Shown here: positions 27,606-40,600 of the stretch, in pieces
Numbering within the stretch: the first letter of the stretch is position 1
How the letters are laid out: every line of letters starts with the position of its first letter
Translations under genes and position numbers: made by a program
Notes under the pieces: generated by a model
Database searches by the model: none
What the model saw: only the letters and a program-made list of their open reading frames with translations
Told to the model about the DNA's origin: nothing
From: Sphingobacteriaceae bacterium
GTDB lineage: Bacteria; Bacteroidota; Bacteroidia; B-17B0; Aurantibacillaceae
Length of the DNA stretch: 64,000 nt
Direction: 5' to 3'
Assembly: GCA_016709575.1 (NCBI GenBank)
Contig: JADJMM010000008.1
Coordinates: forward strand, 191,690-255,689

Positions 27606-30600
27606 TTAATTTTTATTTACAACAAAAATCCCCTTATGCTCCAGGTTTTCGATGTAAATCCGTTTTCCATTGAGGAATACCGATACAAAGGCATCGGTTT
27701 GTCCGGCAATTACCACTTTTTTATTGTGTTCGAAGGCTTCGCCAAGTGTTTTAAAACTGCCGCCAATTGTTATACGAACTAAACCTTCTTTAAGTGTTTC
27801 AACATTTATTTCTCCTAAATCTTTAAGTTGAGGGAAATCGTAATTTTTTCTGTATTTAAATACAGCTATTTGAACTTTAAATTCGAGCCCGTCAGCACTA
27901 ATGTTGCCATATTTTTGAGCATACATTACAATTTTTTTCTGAATGTTTGTGCGTGCTTCAAAATTGGAAATATCAGTTAAAGAATTTGTTTCTGTTGTTG
28001 AATAATTAGGTTGTTCATTGTTATTTTCAGGTGCATCTGTATTAGAGGTAGTTTCTCCACCTTGCGAAAACACGCCTCGTTTCTCTAAATTTTCAATGTA
28101 AACTCTTTTGCCTTTGTAGTAAACCGATACAAATGCATCAGAATGCCCGGCTCTAATAACTTTTTTAGTGAAACCAAGTGCTTCGCTTAGTTTTGAGAAG
28201 GCGCCTCCAATAGTCATGCGTGTAATTCCATCTGGATGTTCTTCATTTTTTATTTCTCCTAAACCTGCTAATTTCGGGAAACGGTAACTTTTACGTTTTC
28301 TATAAGCGCCTACCTGAACTCTGAATTCCAAATCTTTCACATTAACATCACCATACTTTTGTAAATAATACTCCATCTTTTTTTGGAGATTAGTCATGGA
28401 GTTGCTTTCAGGTTCGCTAGTGGTATTTAAAGATTTTTCGTTTGAAGTTGGTTCTGAAATACTATTATTTTCTTTAGTGTTTTTTGTACTTACAACTGGT
28501 TCTGTTTTTGTTTCAGCTTCGTTTTTAGCGCTTGTGTTATTTTTTTTGGTAGTGACTGAAGTGTTGTTTTCTGATTTTTCTGAAGTGTTAGTGGGTTGTT
28601 TTTCGTTAGTTGAAACAGAGTTATTGTTTTCTGATTTTTCAGTGGATGTGTTGTTTTTTTCTGAAGTATTAGAATCTACATTAGTCTTTTCCGAAGTGGT
28701 ATTAATGCTTGGTTCATTGTTTTTATTCTCAATGTAATTTTGAGGCGCGCTCGCTAAAATAGAATCTTTGATTGCATTAAGTATGGTTTCTTCAAAAGTA
28801 GCAGGGTGAATGTTGGCCGACTGATCGAAAATAATTTTACCGTTTCTATAACCAATTACCACCGGATTTTTAACACCGGCTCTTAACGATTTTTGATAAT
28901 ATTTCTCAATATCATTTATTTTCTTCTCGTTCCCGTAAGTGTAATGAAATTCGTTATTTATAACTTCTTCCATTATACCAACAATCCCTTTAGAACTTAA
29001 GTAAGAGGTGTCTTTTTTAGTCTTACTGGTTCCGAAATGTACTTTAAAGGTAACGTCTTCTTCTTCCCGTAAACGCATTACCGTATCTAATTTTAATCTG
29101 TTAAACGCAAATTTACTTTCTCCGGGTTGTAAGGCTTCTTCAACAATCTGCTTTTTATTGGATGTAGCTGCTAACATAGTTTTAATCTCGCTCACTAGTT
29201 TTTTACCGTTTAATCCCATTTTATTAAACATCTCAATATCATCATCAGAAACTAAATTCATTTTGTTATTGGAATCTGTTTTAAACGAACGGTAAGCATA
29301 TTTAGTTAACTCTTCGTTAAACTTACGCTCTTCAACTCCAGCCCAAGTATCCTGATTGACACAAACAATGTTTTTTGTGGTACAAAGCAATTCTTTTTTG
29401 TTTGTTTTTGTGTTGAGGGTTACAATGCCCAACTTTATTTTGTAGTTTCCTGTTTTCGAGAAGGAATGTTTTATGTCTTTGCCACGAAGTCGTTGTTTCC
29501 CAATTTCAAAAAAGTAGCCCTCAATTTTGTTGTCAGGTAAATAAGTCCAATCTGTATTAATGGCAAAAGGCTTATCAACCAAAACAGTATCTAAACAATT
29601 TATTTTTAATTGGATTATAGAATCTACCTTTAAATCAAATGTAGCCTGACTCATAAACACCGATTTAGTTAGAGAATCGATAATGTTTAAGTTGATTAAG
29701 TAATTACCCGGCGCAGGAAAACAATGCCGAACACTTAATCCTTTTTGTTTTGTACCATCTCCAAATAACCATTCGTAATAAAAGCCGCCAACTCCTGCTT
29801 TATCTAAAGTACTTTCTTCACTTAAATTATAACAATAATCTTCAGTAACACTTTCTTTACAATTATTAAACGTTGGCCATGTTTGTCGCCAAAAATAAAT
29901 ATCATCTTGATTGTCTTCACGATTGGAAGCGAAATAACCTTTCTCCTGTAAAGAATCTACATATATGGAAAAATCATCAGCTTCAGAGTTCATGGGCGCT
30001 CCCGCATTTTGAATCATGGGATTAATTCCATCCGATGTGTATTTATATAAATCGAGCTTCCCTAAACCACCTAGTCTGTTACTTGAAAAATAAATTTCAT
30101 TTTCATTAATTACAAAGGGGAAGTATTCGTTTTCTTCTGTATTTAAGAAGTCACAATTTTTATAATTTCCCCATTTAGATAAATTTCCCCAAGCTTCAGC
30201 TTGTTTTTCGGCACAGTAAATATCTGTTTTCCCTTTTCCGCCTAACATGTTTGACGAAAAGTATAATTTATTGTTATAGATATATGGATGTGCTGCCATA
30301 AAGGTATCGGGCAAAACTAACTCGGCAATGGGCGATAAAAATTGGTCGTTTTGTAAAATAGCAGAGTAAATAGCCAGTTTTAATTTTTTAGAATAACCTT
30401 CGCAAGGAATATTAGTGGAGTAATAAAGTTTAGAGGTGGCTTTGTCAAAAAAACATCCTCCTTGATTAAGAGGTGTATTAATTGAATTTGGAAGTGGTTT
30501 TATTTTTCCAATGTTTATTGAGTCAGTTAATTTTCCTGAATATAAGTCTAACATCTGATGCAAGGTGGATGCTTCCATACTAATAACACCAACTTTTCGC

Positions 30601-30779
30601 TCTTGCGAGGAGGTATAATAAAAAGAACTTCCTGAAACATAAGGACCAAACTCCGACTCATCGGTATTTTGTTTAATAGGGGTAATCTCCACCTTTGTTT
30701 CGTCAAAGAGAGGATCAACCTGAGTAAAACTTTTTACGCTTACTAGTAATAATAAACAAGATAGTAGTAGCCTATACAT
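27606..30779 (-). CDS. PD40-PKD protein with two SPOR-like domains
   Basis: An intact 1,057-residue protein. After a signal peptide, WD40/PD40-like beta-propeller strands cover about 50-300 (SKLYYSTNIPCEGYSKKLKL, NKLYFSSNMLGGKGKTDIYC, NEIYFSSNRLGGLGKLDLYK). Two PKD-like domains follow at about 310-470 (YYEWLFGDGTKQKG; GYFFEIGKQRLRG), then an unassigned stretch and a low-complexity Thr/Ser/Asn/Glu/Lys linker (about 680-790). Two repeated SPOR-like domains end the protein (LEFRVQVGAYRKRKSYRFPK and LEFKVQIAVFKYRKNYDFPQ, each ending DAFVSV...GKR[VI]YIENLE). SPOR domains bind septal or denuded peptidoglycan, so this may anchor the system to the wall, the place often taken by OmpA domains in PorP-linked proteins. 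8 bp after porP. Confidence 0.85.
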   Translation of the reverse strand: MYRLLLSCLLLLVSVKSFTQVDPLFDETKVEITPIKQNTDESEFGPYVSGSSFYYTSSQERKVGVISMEASTLHQMLDLYSGKLTDSINIGKIKPLPNSINTPLNQGGCFFDKATSKLYYSTNIPCEGYSKKLKLAIYSAILQNDQFLSPIAELVLPDTFMAAHPYIYNNKLYFSSNMLGGKGKTDIYCAEKQAEAWGNLSKWGNYKNCDFLNTEENEYFPFVINENEIYFSSNRLGGLGKLDLYKYTSDGINPMIQNAGAPMNSEADDFSIYVDSLQEKGYFASNREDNQDDIYFWRQTWPTFNNCKESVTEDYCYNLSEESTLDKAGVGGFYYEWLFGDGTKQKGLSVRHCFPAPGNYLINLNIIDSLTKSVFMSQATFDLKVDSIIQLKINCLDTVLVDKPFAINTDWTYLPDNKIEGYFFEIGKQRLRGKDIKHSFSKTGNYKIKLGIVTLNTKTNKKELLCTTKNIVCVNQDTWAGVEERKFNEELTKYAYRSFKTDSNNKMNLVSDDDIEMFNKMGLNGKKLVSEIKTMLAATSNKKQIVEEALQPGESKFAFNRLKLDTVMRLREEEDVTFKVHFGTSKTKKDTSYLSSKGIVGIMEEVINNEFHYTYGNEKKINDIEKYYQKSLRAGVKNPVVIGYRNGKIIFDQSANIHPATFEETILNAIKDSILASAPQNYIENKNNEPSINTTSEKTNVDSNTSEKNNTSTEKSENNNSVSTNEKQPTNTSEKSENNTSVTTKKNNTSAKNEAETKTEPVVSTKNTKENNSISEPTSNEKSLNTTSEPESNSMTNLQKKMEYYLQKYGDVNVKDLEFRVQVGAYRKRKSYRFPKLAGLGEIKNEEHPDGITRMTIGGAFSKLSEALGFTKKVIRAGHSDAFVSVYYKGKRVYIENLEKRGVFSQGGETTSNTDAPENNNEQPNYSTTETNSLTDISNFEARTNIQKKIVMYAQKYGNISADGLEFKVQIAVFKYRKNYDFPQLKDLGEINVETLKEGLVRITIGGSFKTLGEAFEHNKKVVIAGQTDAFVSVFLNGKRIYIENLEHKGIFVVNKN

Positions 30780-30787
30780 ATAGTTTA

Positions 30788-31675
30788 TTAGAAATAGCGA
30801 GGGGTTGGAGCGTCAGTAAATTTACCAAAGAAATAATTAAGCATAATTTCGTGAGTACCCGAATTGTATCTTCTTAACGGGCCAATAGAATAATCGTAGG
30901 CGTAACCGAATTTGAATTTCTTATTAACTGAAAAATCTGCATAAGCAACAATAGCATCTTTGTTACGGTAAGCAAATCCAACACCTAAAACATCATTAAA
31001 GTAAGCCGTTAAGTTTAAATCAAACTGCACCGGTGAATTTTTTATTTGTCGAACCAAGAATGACGGTTTCAGTGTAACATTATCTTTCACTTTAATTATT
31101 ACACCACCAATTGCATTAAACTCGTAATACTTTGCCCCGCTTTTTGTTTTTACTAATTCCGGTGTTGATACTCCAAAGAATAGTTTCTTACTATAATAAT
31201 AAACACCTGCACCCGAATTAAATAAGTTAATGGCGGGAGAGTTAGCAATAAAAGTTGCGTCGCCTTCTTTTGTAGTTATTATTTTACTGAAGTCGTAAAA
31301 AATTCGTTTATACATGGGTTGCAATCCAAAAGATATTGTGTGCTTACGGTTTAATTTAACACGATAGGCGAGGGCAACCTTTATACTGTTAGTGCTTGTT
31401 AAACCAATTTTATCATTTTCATATTGTAAACCAACAGAAAGATTTTTTGGTTTAATTTCCATGCTGCCTAATAAACTAATATTTTGCGGCGATCCATTAA
31501 ATCCTGCCCATTGTTTTCTGTACACTAAAGTTATATCTAAGGCTTTTTTCTGTCCGGCATAAGCAGGATTAATAGCAAATGTATTGAACAAGTAATTAGA
31601 GGTAAGGCCTGAGTGTTGCCCAACCAAAGTGCTTGCAAAAAACAGCATAACCAATATGTATTTTACAGCTCTCAT
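30788..31675 (-). CDS. PorP/SprF-family type IX secretion membrane protein
   Basis: 295 residues. The signal peptide is followed by the family signature near the N-terminus (LTSNYLFNTFAINPAYAGQK, LVYRKQWAGFNGSPQNISLL, SVGLQYENDKIGLTST). Outer-membrane beta-barrel strands continue to FKFGYAYDYSIGPLRRYNSG and THEIMLNYFFG. In Flavobacterium johnsoniae SprF is needed for secretion of the giant adhesin SprB. Here the start overlaps the adhesin stop as ATGA, so the two are translationally coupled and form a probable SprB-SprF-like pair. Conserved type B sorting domains are known to depend on such partners. Confidence 0.93.
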   Translation of the reverse strand: MRAVKYILVMLFFASTLVGQHSGLTSNYLFNTFAINPAYAGQKKALDITLVYRKQWAGFNGSPQNISLLGSMEIKPKNLSVGLQYENDKIGLTSTNSIKVALAYRVKLNRKHTISFGLQPMYKRIFYDFSKIITTKEGDATFIANSPAINLFNSGAGVYYYSKKLFFGVSTPELVKTKSGAKYYEFNAIGGVIIKVKDNVTLKPSFLVRQIKNSPVQFDLNLTAYFNDVLGVGFAYRNKDAIVAYADFSVNKKFKFGYAYDYSIGPLRRYNSGTHEIMLNYFFGKFTDAPTPRYF

Positions 31676-34600
31676 CGTTTAATTAATATATAACCTGTTT
31701 TAACTTCACTATTTAATTTTATCACGTAGAAGTAAGTGTCCTCCGTCAATGGTTGATTATCCTGATTTACGCCATTCCAAGTGTTTTTGTAATCACGGTC
31801 TTCAAACACTACACTTCCCCAACGGTTAACTACTTTTAATTCAACTTGCGAATAGTAATCTGCAATTGGAACTTCCAGATAATCGTTAATACCATCACCA
31901 TTTGGTGAAATAGCATTTGGAATTTCAAGTACAATTAATGTGATGTTCTTTTCGTCTTCTGTTGAACCACACATTTCAGTTATAACCCACTTAACTGTAT
32001 TTACAACCTGAACTAAATTCGTTAGTGTTGTTGAGCTTTGATTTGGGTTTGAAATATTAAAACTGCCACCAACAAATTGCCACATACCTGTTCCGCTGGT
32101 TGGTATATTACCATTTACCGGGGCGCTGGTTACATAAATAGTAGTATCATTTCCTGCAAAAGCTTGTTGAACCGGAGGTAATACAATTAATAAAACGGTA
32201 TCTGAATTTGTTGGACAATTACCATTTGATGCTGTCCAAACTAATGAGTTAGTTCCGGTAGATAGAGAATTTACATTAGATGAATTTAATGTTGGTGTAT
32301 TTACCGAACCTCCACCTGTAAATACCGACCAATTACCAACACCAATAGCAGGTAAGTTACCTGCTAAAACAGTTGAGTTCGGACATAAAATTTGATCTGG
32401 CCCTGCATTAGCAGTAGTCGGGAACATTAATAAAATTATATCAACAGTGTCTGATGTCGTTGGACACACACCGTTAGTATTTGTCCAAACTAAAGTATTG
32501 GTTCCGGTTGTCAATCCGCTAACAGTTGATGTGTTTAAGTTTGGATTTCCAAATGTTCCTGAGCCCGCCATAACCGACCAAGTAGCTACACCAACTGTTG
32601 GATTGGTGGCATTTAAATTCGTACTTGTCGATGTTAAACAAAATGCTTGATCCGGTCCTGCGCTAACAGGTGAAGCAAAATCATCTACCTGAATATTTAC
32701 AGTACTGGTTGATGAAGGACAAGTTCCGTTAGATGTTGTCCAAACCAATGAGTTAATTCCGGTTGCTAATCCTGTAACCTTGAGAATTATTTAATGTTGG
32801 TGTTGTAACTGAAGAACCCCTGCAATTACTGACCAAACACCTGTACCAATTGTAGGAATATTTGAATTTAAAGTAGATGTTGAAGCACAGATAGTGAAAT
32901 CAGTTCCTGCATTAGATGGAGTAGGATATGAATCTACAAAAACTAAAACTGTACTTGTAGATGCCGGGCAAACACCATTTACAATCGACCATTCAAAAAT
33001 GTTAGTTCCCGTTGCTAGTGATGTTACGCCTGAGGTATTTAATGTTGGTGTTGTAACTGAAGAGCCTCCGGTAATCACCGACCAAGTTCCAACTCCAACT
33101 ATAGGAGCATTTGCGTTAAGTGTTGTAGTTGGTAAACAAAGTGTTTGGTTAGCACCAGCTACAGAAATCGTTGGTAAAGAATCTCTGAAGATAGTAACAG
33201 TACTTGTTGATGAAGGACAAGTTCCGTTTGATGTTGTCCAAATAAATGAGTTAACGCCATTAGCTAATCCAGTAACTTGAGATGCATTTAATGTTGGAGT
33301 TGTAACCGAAGAACCTCCAACAATTACCGACCAAACACCTGTACCAATTGTAGGAATATTTGAATTTAAAGTAGATGTTGAAGCACAGATTGTAAAATCA
33401 GTTCCTGCATTGGATGGAGTAGGATATGAATCTACAAAAACTAAAACTGTACTGGTAGAAGCAGGACAAACACCGTTTACAATCGACCATTCAAAAATGT
33501 TAGTTCCCGTTGCTAGTGATGTTACCCCTGAGGTATTTAATGTTGTTGTTGTAACTGAAGATCCACCACTAATAACCGACCAAGTTCCAATTCCAACCAA
33601 AGGAGCATTTGCATTAAGTGTTGTAGTTGGTAAACAAAGTGTTTGATTGATACCTGCTACAGATGTAGTAGGTAGTGAATCTCTGAATATAGTAACAGTA
33701 TCACTATTATTAGGGCAAGTGCCATAACTTGTTGTCCACACAAATGTATTCGCTCCATTGCTTAATCCTGTAACTCCAGATGTTGCAGAAGTTGGAGTTG
33801 TAACTGCTGATGTGCCTGTTAATATTGACCAAGTTCCAAAACCAATAGCCGGGTTAATGCCGAATAAATTAGCAGTAGCTGTACAAACTGTTTGATCAGT
33901 TCCTGCAACTGCCGGTGATGGGAATGGGTTTACAAATAAATTCAATGTGCTTGATGATGATGCGCACACACCATTAGAAATTGTCCAAACTAAAGTATTA
34001 GTTCCGGTAATTAAACTGCTAACAGTTGAATTATTTAATGTTGGAGTTGTAACCGAAGAACCTCCTGCAATAACGGTCCACAATCCCGTACCAACAATAG
34101 GAGCATTACCTGTAAGAGTAGAGTTTGATGCACAAAGATTCTGAGCAGGACCTACTGTTGAAATTGTTGGTACATCGTCAACAAATAAAGTTACACTCGA
34201 CACAGAAGCTAAACACGGTGGATTTGAAATAGTCCATTCGAATACATTTGCACCTAATCCTAAGCCGGTGATTGAAGTTGTTGGTGATAATGAATTTGTA
34301 ATTATTCCTGTGCCGGCAACTAACGACCATGTTCCAACGCCAACGGTAGCAGTGTTAGCAGTCATTACTGTTGTAGGTGAAGAAATACAAAGCGTTTGTG
34401 TTATACCCGCATTTGAAACAGTTGGAACATCATTCACAACCAGTGTTACATTTGAAACAGAAGATAAACATGGCATATTTGAAATTGTCCAAGCAAATAC
34501 ATTGTTTCCTAAACCTAAACCTGTGATGATTGAATTTGGTGAAGTTGGACTCGTAATTGTTCCGCTGCCGGAAACTAGAGTCCACATACCTGTTCCAATC

Positions 34601-37600
34601 GTTGGAGTATTAGCGGTCATTGTTGTGGTAGGTGAAGAAATACAAAGTGTTTGCGTTGTTCCTGCATTTGATGGTGTTGGAAGATCATTTACAAGAATTG
34701 AAACTGTTGATGAACTTGCAGAACATGGATTGTTTGAAATCGTCCATTCAAAAATATTTAAACCTAAACCTAAACCTGTAATTGAAGTTGTAGGTGATAA
34801 TGAATTAGTAATTGTTCCTGAACCTGAAATTAATGACCAAGTACCAACACCTACTGTAGCAGTGTTAGCATTCATAAAGGCATTCGGACTTGTAATACAA
34901 ACAGTTTGACTAAATCCTGCATTAGCAATAGTCGGCACATCTTTAACTTCAATGGTCATAGTTGAAGATGAAGCTAAACAAGGTGCGTTTGAAATTGTCC
35001 ATTGGAAGACATTAGTTCCTAAAGGTAAACCTGTAATAGAAGTTGTAGGTGATAATGAATTTGTAATGGAACCGCCACCAGAAACTAAAGTCCAAACACC
35101 GGTACCAACAGTTGCAGTGTTAGCTGTCATTATTGTCGTCGGGCTAGATATACAAATAGTTTGACTGATACCTGCATTTGCTAAAGTCGGAATATCATTC
35201 ACAAATAATGTGACAGTTGAAACCGAAGCTAAACAAGGTGCGTTAGAAATCGTCCAAGCAAAAACATTTGCACCTATTGCTAAACCTGTAATTGAAGTTG
35301 TAGGTGATAATGAATTTGTGATTGTACCCGAACCTGAAACTAAGGTCCAAACGCCGGTACCAACTGTTGCAGTATTTGCAGTCATTGCAGTTGTTGGTGA
35401 AGAAATACAAAGTGTTTGAGATGTTCCTGCGTTTGAAACTGTAGGAATGTCATTTACAATTATCGCCACAGTAGCGGTAGACGCTAAACATGGCGCATTC
35501 GAGATTGTCCAAGCGAAAACGTTTGTTCCTAAAGCTAAACCAGTAATTGTAGTTGTAGGTAGTAATGAGTTTGTAATTACACCAGAACCCGAAACTAACG
35601 TCCAAACACCTGTACCAACAGCTGGGAAGTTAGCATTCATTGAAGTTGTTGGTGAAGAAATACAAAGTGTTTGAGTTGTACCTGCATTTGCTACAGTCGG
35701 AATATCATTCACAAATAATGTAACAGTTGAAACCGAAGCTAAACATGGGGCATTAGAAATTGTCCAAGCAAAAACATTTGCACCTAAAGCTAATCCTGTA
35801 ATTGATGTTGTAGGTGAAAGTGAATTCGTGATTGTTCCACTACCTGAAACTAAAGTCCAAACACCAACACCGACTGTTGCTGTATTTGCAGTCATTACAG
35901 TTGTTGGTGAAGAAATACAAAGTGTTTGTGATGCTCCTGCATTCGAAATTGTAGGAATGTCATTCACAATAATTGACACTGTTGCTACACTTGGCGCACA
36001 TGGATTATTTGAAATCGTCCAAGGAAAACGTTTGTTCCAAGAGCCAAACCTGTTATAGTTGTAGTTGGTAATAATGAATTTGTAATTACGCCTGTTCCTG
36101 ATACTAATGTCCAAGCGCCTGTTCCAACACTTGGGAAGTTAGCATTCATCATTGTTGTTGGAGAAGAAATACAAAGGGTTTGTGTTGCACCGGCATTCGC
36201 TACCGTTGGAATGTCATTAACAAACAATGTTACTGTTGAAACTGAAGCTAAACAAGGCGCGTTTGAAATAGTCCAAGCAAAAACATTTGCACCTAATTGC
36301 TAACCCAATTGAGTTGTTGGTGATAATGAATTTGTGATTGTTCCTGAACCCGAAGCTAAAGTCCAAACGCCAACACCGACTGTTGCTGTATTAGCTGTCA
36401 TTACAGTTATTGGAGACGAAATACAAAGTGTTTGAGATGTTCCTGCGTTTGAAACCGTAGGAATATCATTTACAATAATTGAAACTGTTGCTACACTTGG
36501 TGCACATGGATTATTAGAAACAGTCCAGGCAAAAACATTGGTGCCTAATGCTAAACCTGTAATTGTGTGAAGTTGGTAATAATGAATTTGTAATTACACC
36601 AGAACCTGATACTAAAGTCCAAACTCCTGTTCCAACACTTGGGAAGTTAGCGTTCATTGAAGTTGTAGGCGAAGAAATACAAAGCGTTTGTGTTGCACCG
36701 GCATTCGCTGCAGTTGGAATATCATTTACAAATAATGTAACTGTTGAAACCGAAGCTAAACAAGGCGCATTAGAAATAGTCCAAGCAAAGACATTTGCGC
36801 CTAATGCTAATCCTGTAATTGATGTTGTGGGTGATAATGAATTGGTGATGGTTCCTGAACCTGAAACTAAAGTCCAAACACCAACACCAACTGTTGCTGT
36901 ATTTGCAGTCATTACAGTTGTTGGTGAAGAAATACAAAGTATTTGTGATGCTCCTGCGTTTGAAACTGTAGGTATGTCGTTAACAATAATTGCAACAGTT
37001 GCGGTAGATGCTAAACACGGCGCGTTAGAAATGGTCCATGCAAACACATTCGTTCCTAATCCTAATCCGGTAATTGATGTTGTTGATGATAATGAATTTG
37101 TTATTACACCGGCTCCGGAAACTAACGACCATGTGCCAACTCCAACGGTTGCAGTATTGGCTGTCATTACAGTTGTAGGCGAAGAAACACAAAGTGTTTG
37201 TGTTGTACCTGCATTCGCTACAGTTGGTATATCATTCACAAATAAAGTTACTGATGAAACAGAAGCTAAACAAGGCGCATTTGAAATGGTCCAAGCAAAA
37301 ACGTTTGCTCCTATTGCTAATCCTGTTATTGATGTTGTGGGTGATAATGAATTGGTGATAGTTCCTGAACCTGATATTAACGACCAAGTGCCAACTCCAA
37401 CAGTTGCAGTATTAGCTGTCATTGCTGTTGTTGGAGAAGAAATACAAAGTGTTTGATTTGTTCCGGCATTTGAAATAGATGGAATATCGTTAACGAATAA
37501 TGTGACTGTTGATACTGATGCTAAGCAAGGTGCGTTTGAAATTGTCCACGCAAAAACATTTGTACCAATTGCTAATCCAGTAATTGAAGTAGTTGGTGAT

Positions 37601-40600
37601 AATGAATTAGTAATAGTTCCCGAACCTGAAATTAATGTCCAAACTCCAATGCCAACTGTTGCAGTGTTAGCTGTCATTACGGTTGTTGGAGAAGAAATAC
37701 AAAGTGTTTGTGTTGTTCCTGCATTAGCTATTGTTGGAACATCATTTACTACAATTGCAACAGTTGAAGATGAAGGGAAACAAGGGTTGTCATAAATAGT
37801 CCAAGCAAAAACATTTGTTCCTAATCCTAAACCTGTAATATTTGTTGTTGGAGAAAGTGAATTTGTAATAACTCCTGTTCCTGAAACTAAAGTCCATTCG
37901 CCTGTTCCGGATATTGGTGTGTTTCCGTTTAATGTTGTGGTTGGAGAAGAAACACAAAGCGTTTGGTTAGTTCCTGCATTTGAAATTGTTGGACCCGGAT
38001 TAACCATGATAGTCATAGTTGAAACTGAAGGGGCACAAGGTGAATTTGAAATAGTCCAAGCAAAAACATTTGTTCCTAATCCTAAAGCTGTAATGCCGGT
38101 TGTTGGTGAAAGTGAATTTGTAATCGCACCTGACCCTGAAACTAAAGTCCATGCACCTGTTCCAATGGTTGGAGCATTCGCAGTCATAGTTGCAGTTGGA
38201 ACGTTGAAACAAACTGTTTGATTTACACCGGCAACCGAAGTTGTTGGAAGATCATTCACTATAATTGCGACGGTTGAAGTAGAAGCTAAACAAGGTGCAT
38301 TCGAAATAGTCCAAGCAAAAATATTTGTCCCTATACCTAATCCTGTAATTGTTGTATTAGGTGATAATGAATTTGTAATAACTCCAGAACCTGAAATTAA
38401 AGTCCAAACACCCGTACCAACTGTTGCTGTGTTGGCCGACATAAATGCTGTTGGGAAAGAAATACATAATGTTTGACTTGATCCGGCATTAGCTATTGTT
38501 GGAACTTGATTAACTGTAATCGTTACGTTTGAACTTGAAGGCGTACAAGGATTGTTTGAGATGGTCCAAGCAAAAACATTGTTTCCTAAGCCTAATCCCG
38601 TAATGGAAGTTGTAGGTGAAAGTGAATTTGTAATAATACCTGTCCCCGAAACTAATGTCCAAGCACCTGTTCCAGTTGCAGGGAAGTTGGCATTCATCAC
38701 AGTAGTTGGAGAAGAAATACAAAGTGTTTGGTTTGTTCCTGCATTTGCTATAGTTGGAATTTGATTAACTGTAATCGTTACGTTTGAACTTGAAGGCGCA
38801 CAAGGTGCATTAGAAATAGTCCAAGCAAAAACATTTGTTCCTAGACCTAAGCCGGTGATACTTGTTGTTGGTGATAATGAATTGGTGATTACTCCTGTTC
38901 CCGAAACTAAAGTCCAAATGCCTGTTCCAATTGTAGCAGTATTTGCGGTCATGAATGTATTTGGACTGGTAATACAAAGTGTTTGATTCGAACCTGCGTT
39001 TGCAATTGTTGGAACCTGATTTACAGTAATGGTTACGTTTGCAATTGAAGGTGTACAAGGATTGTTTGAGATAGTCCAAGCAAAAACATTGTTTCCTATA
39101 CCTAATCCTGTAATACTTGTTGTTGGTGATAATGAATTTGTGATGACGCCCGTCCCTGAAACTAAAGTCCAAGCACCCGTTCCAGTTGGAGGGAAGTTGG
39201 CATTCATTACAGTTGTTGGAGAAGATATACAAAGTGTTTGGTTTGATCCTGCATTTGCTATTGTTGGAATCTGATTAACTGTAATCGTTACGTTTGAACT
39301 TGAAGGCGCACAAGGTGCATTAGAAATAGTCCAAGCAAAAACATTTGTTCCAAGACCTAAGCCGGTGATACTTGTTGTTGGTGATAACGAGTTAGTAATT
39401 ACTCCTGTTCCCGAAACTAAAGTCCAAACGCCTGTTCCAATTGTAGCAGTGTTAGCTGTCATCAATGTATTTGGACTTGTAATACATAGTGTTTGATTCG
39501 AACCAGCGTTTGCAATTGTTGGAACTTGATTTACAGTAATGGTTACGTTAGCAATTGAGGGAGCGCAAGGCGAATTTGAAATGGTCCACGCAAAAATGTT
39601 GTTTCCTAAACCTAATCCTGTAATACTTGTTGTTGGTGAGAGTGAATTTGTGATGACGCCCGTCCCTGAAACTAATGTCCAAGCTCCGGTTCCAATTGTA
39701 GGGAAGTTGGCATTCATTACAGTTGTTGGAGACGATATACAAAGTGTTTGGTTTGATCCTGCATTTGATATTGTTGGAATTTGATTAACAGTTATGGTTA
39801 CGTTTGAACTTGAAGGAGCACAAGGTGCGTTTGAAATAGTCCACGCAAAAACATTTGTTCCTAAGCCTAATCCTGTAATGGAAGTTGAAGGCGATAATGA
39901 ATTTGTAATAACTCCTGTTCCTGAAACTAAAGTCCAAACGCCTGTACCAACTGTTGCAGTGTTAGCTGTCATAAATGTATTTGGACTCGTAATACATAAT
40001 GTTTGATTAGAGCCTGCGTTTGAAATTGTCGGAACTTGATTTACAGTAATGGTTACGTTAGCAACTGAAGCGAGACAAGGCGCATTTGAAATGGTCCACG
40101 CAAAAACATTATTTCCTAATCCTAAACCTGTAATTGATGTTGTTGGTGATAATGAATTTGTAATAACTCCTGTTCCTGAAACTAAAGTCCAAGCACCTGT
40201 TCCAACAAAGGGAAGTTCGCGTTCATTGATGTTGTTGGCGAAGAAATGCAAAGTGTTTGATTAGATCCTGCACTAGCAATAGTGGGAACGTCGTTTACTA
40301 TAATCGCCAAGGTTGAAGTAGAAGCAAAACAAGGCGCATTAGAAATGGTCCAAGCAAGAATATTTGTTCCTAAACCTAATCCTGTAATACTTGTTGTTGG
40401 TGATAAGGAATTGGTGATTACTCCTGAACCTGAAACTAAACTCCAAGTTCCTACACCAACAGTTGCAGTATTAGCTGACATAAATGTATTCGCATTAGTA
40501 ATACACAACGTTTGACTAGCACCTGCATTGGCAGTTGTTGGAGCCTGTTTAACTGTTATTGTAACGTTTGAAGTGGTTGGCAAACAAGGCGCATTTGATA

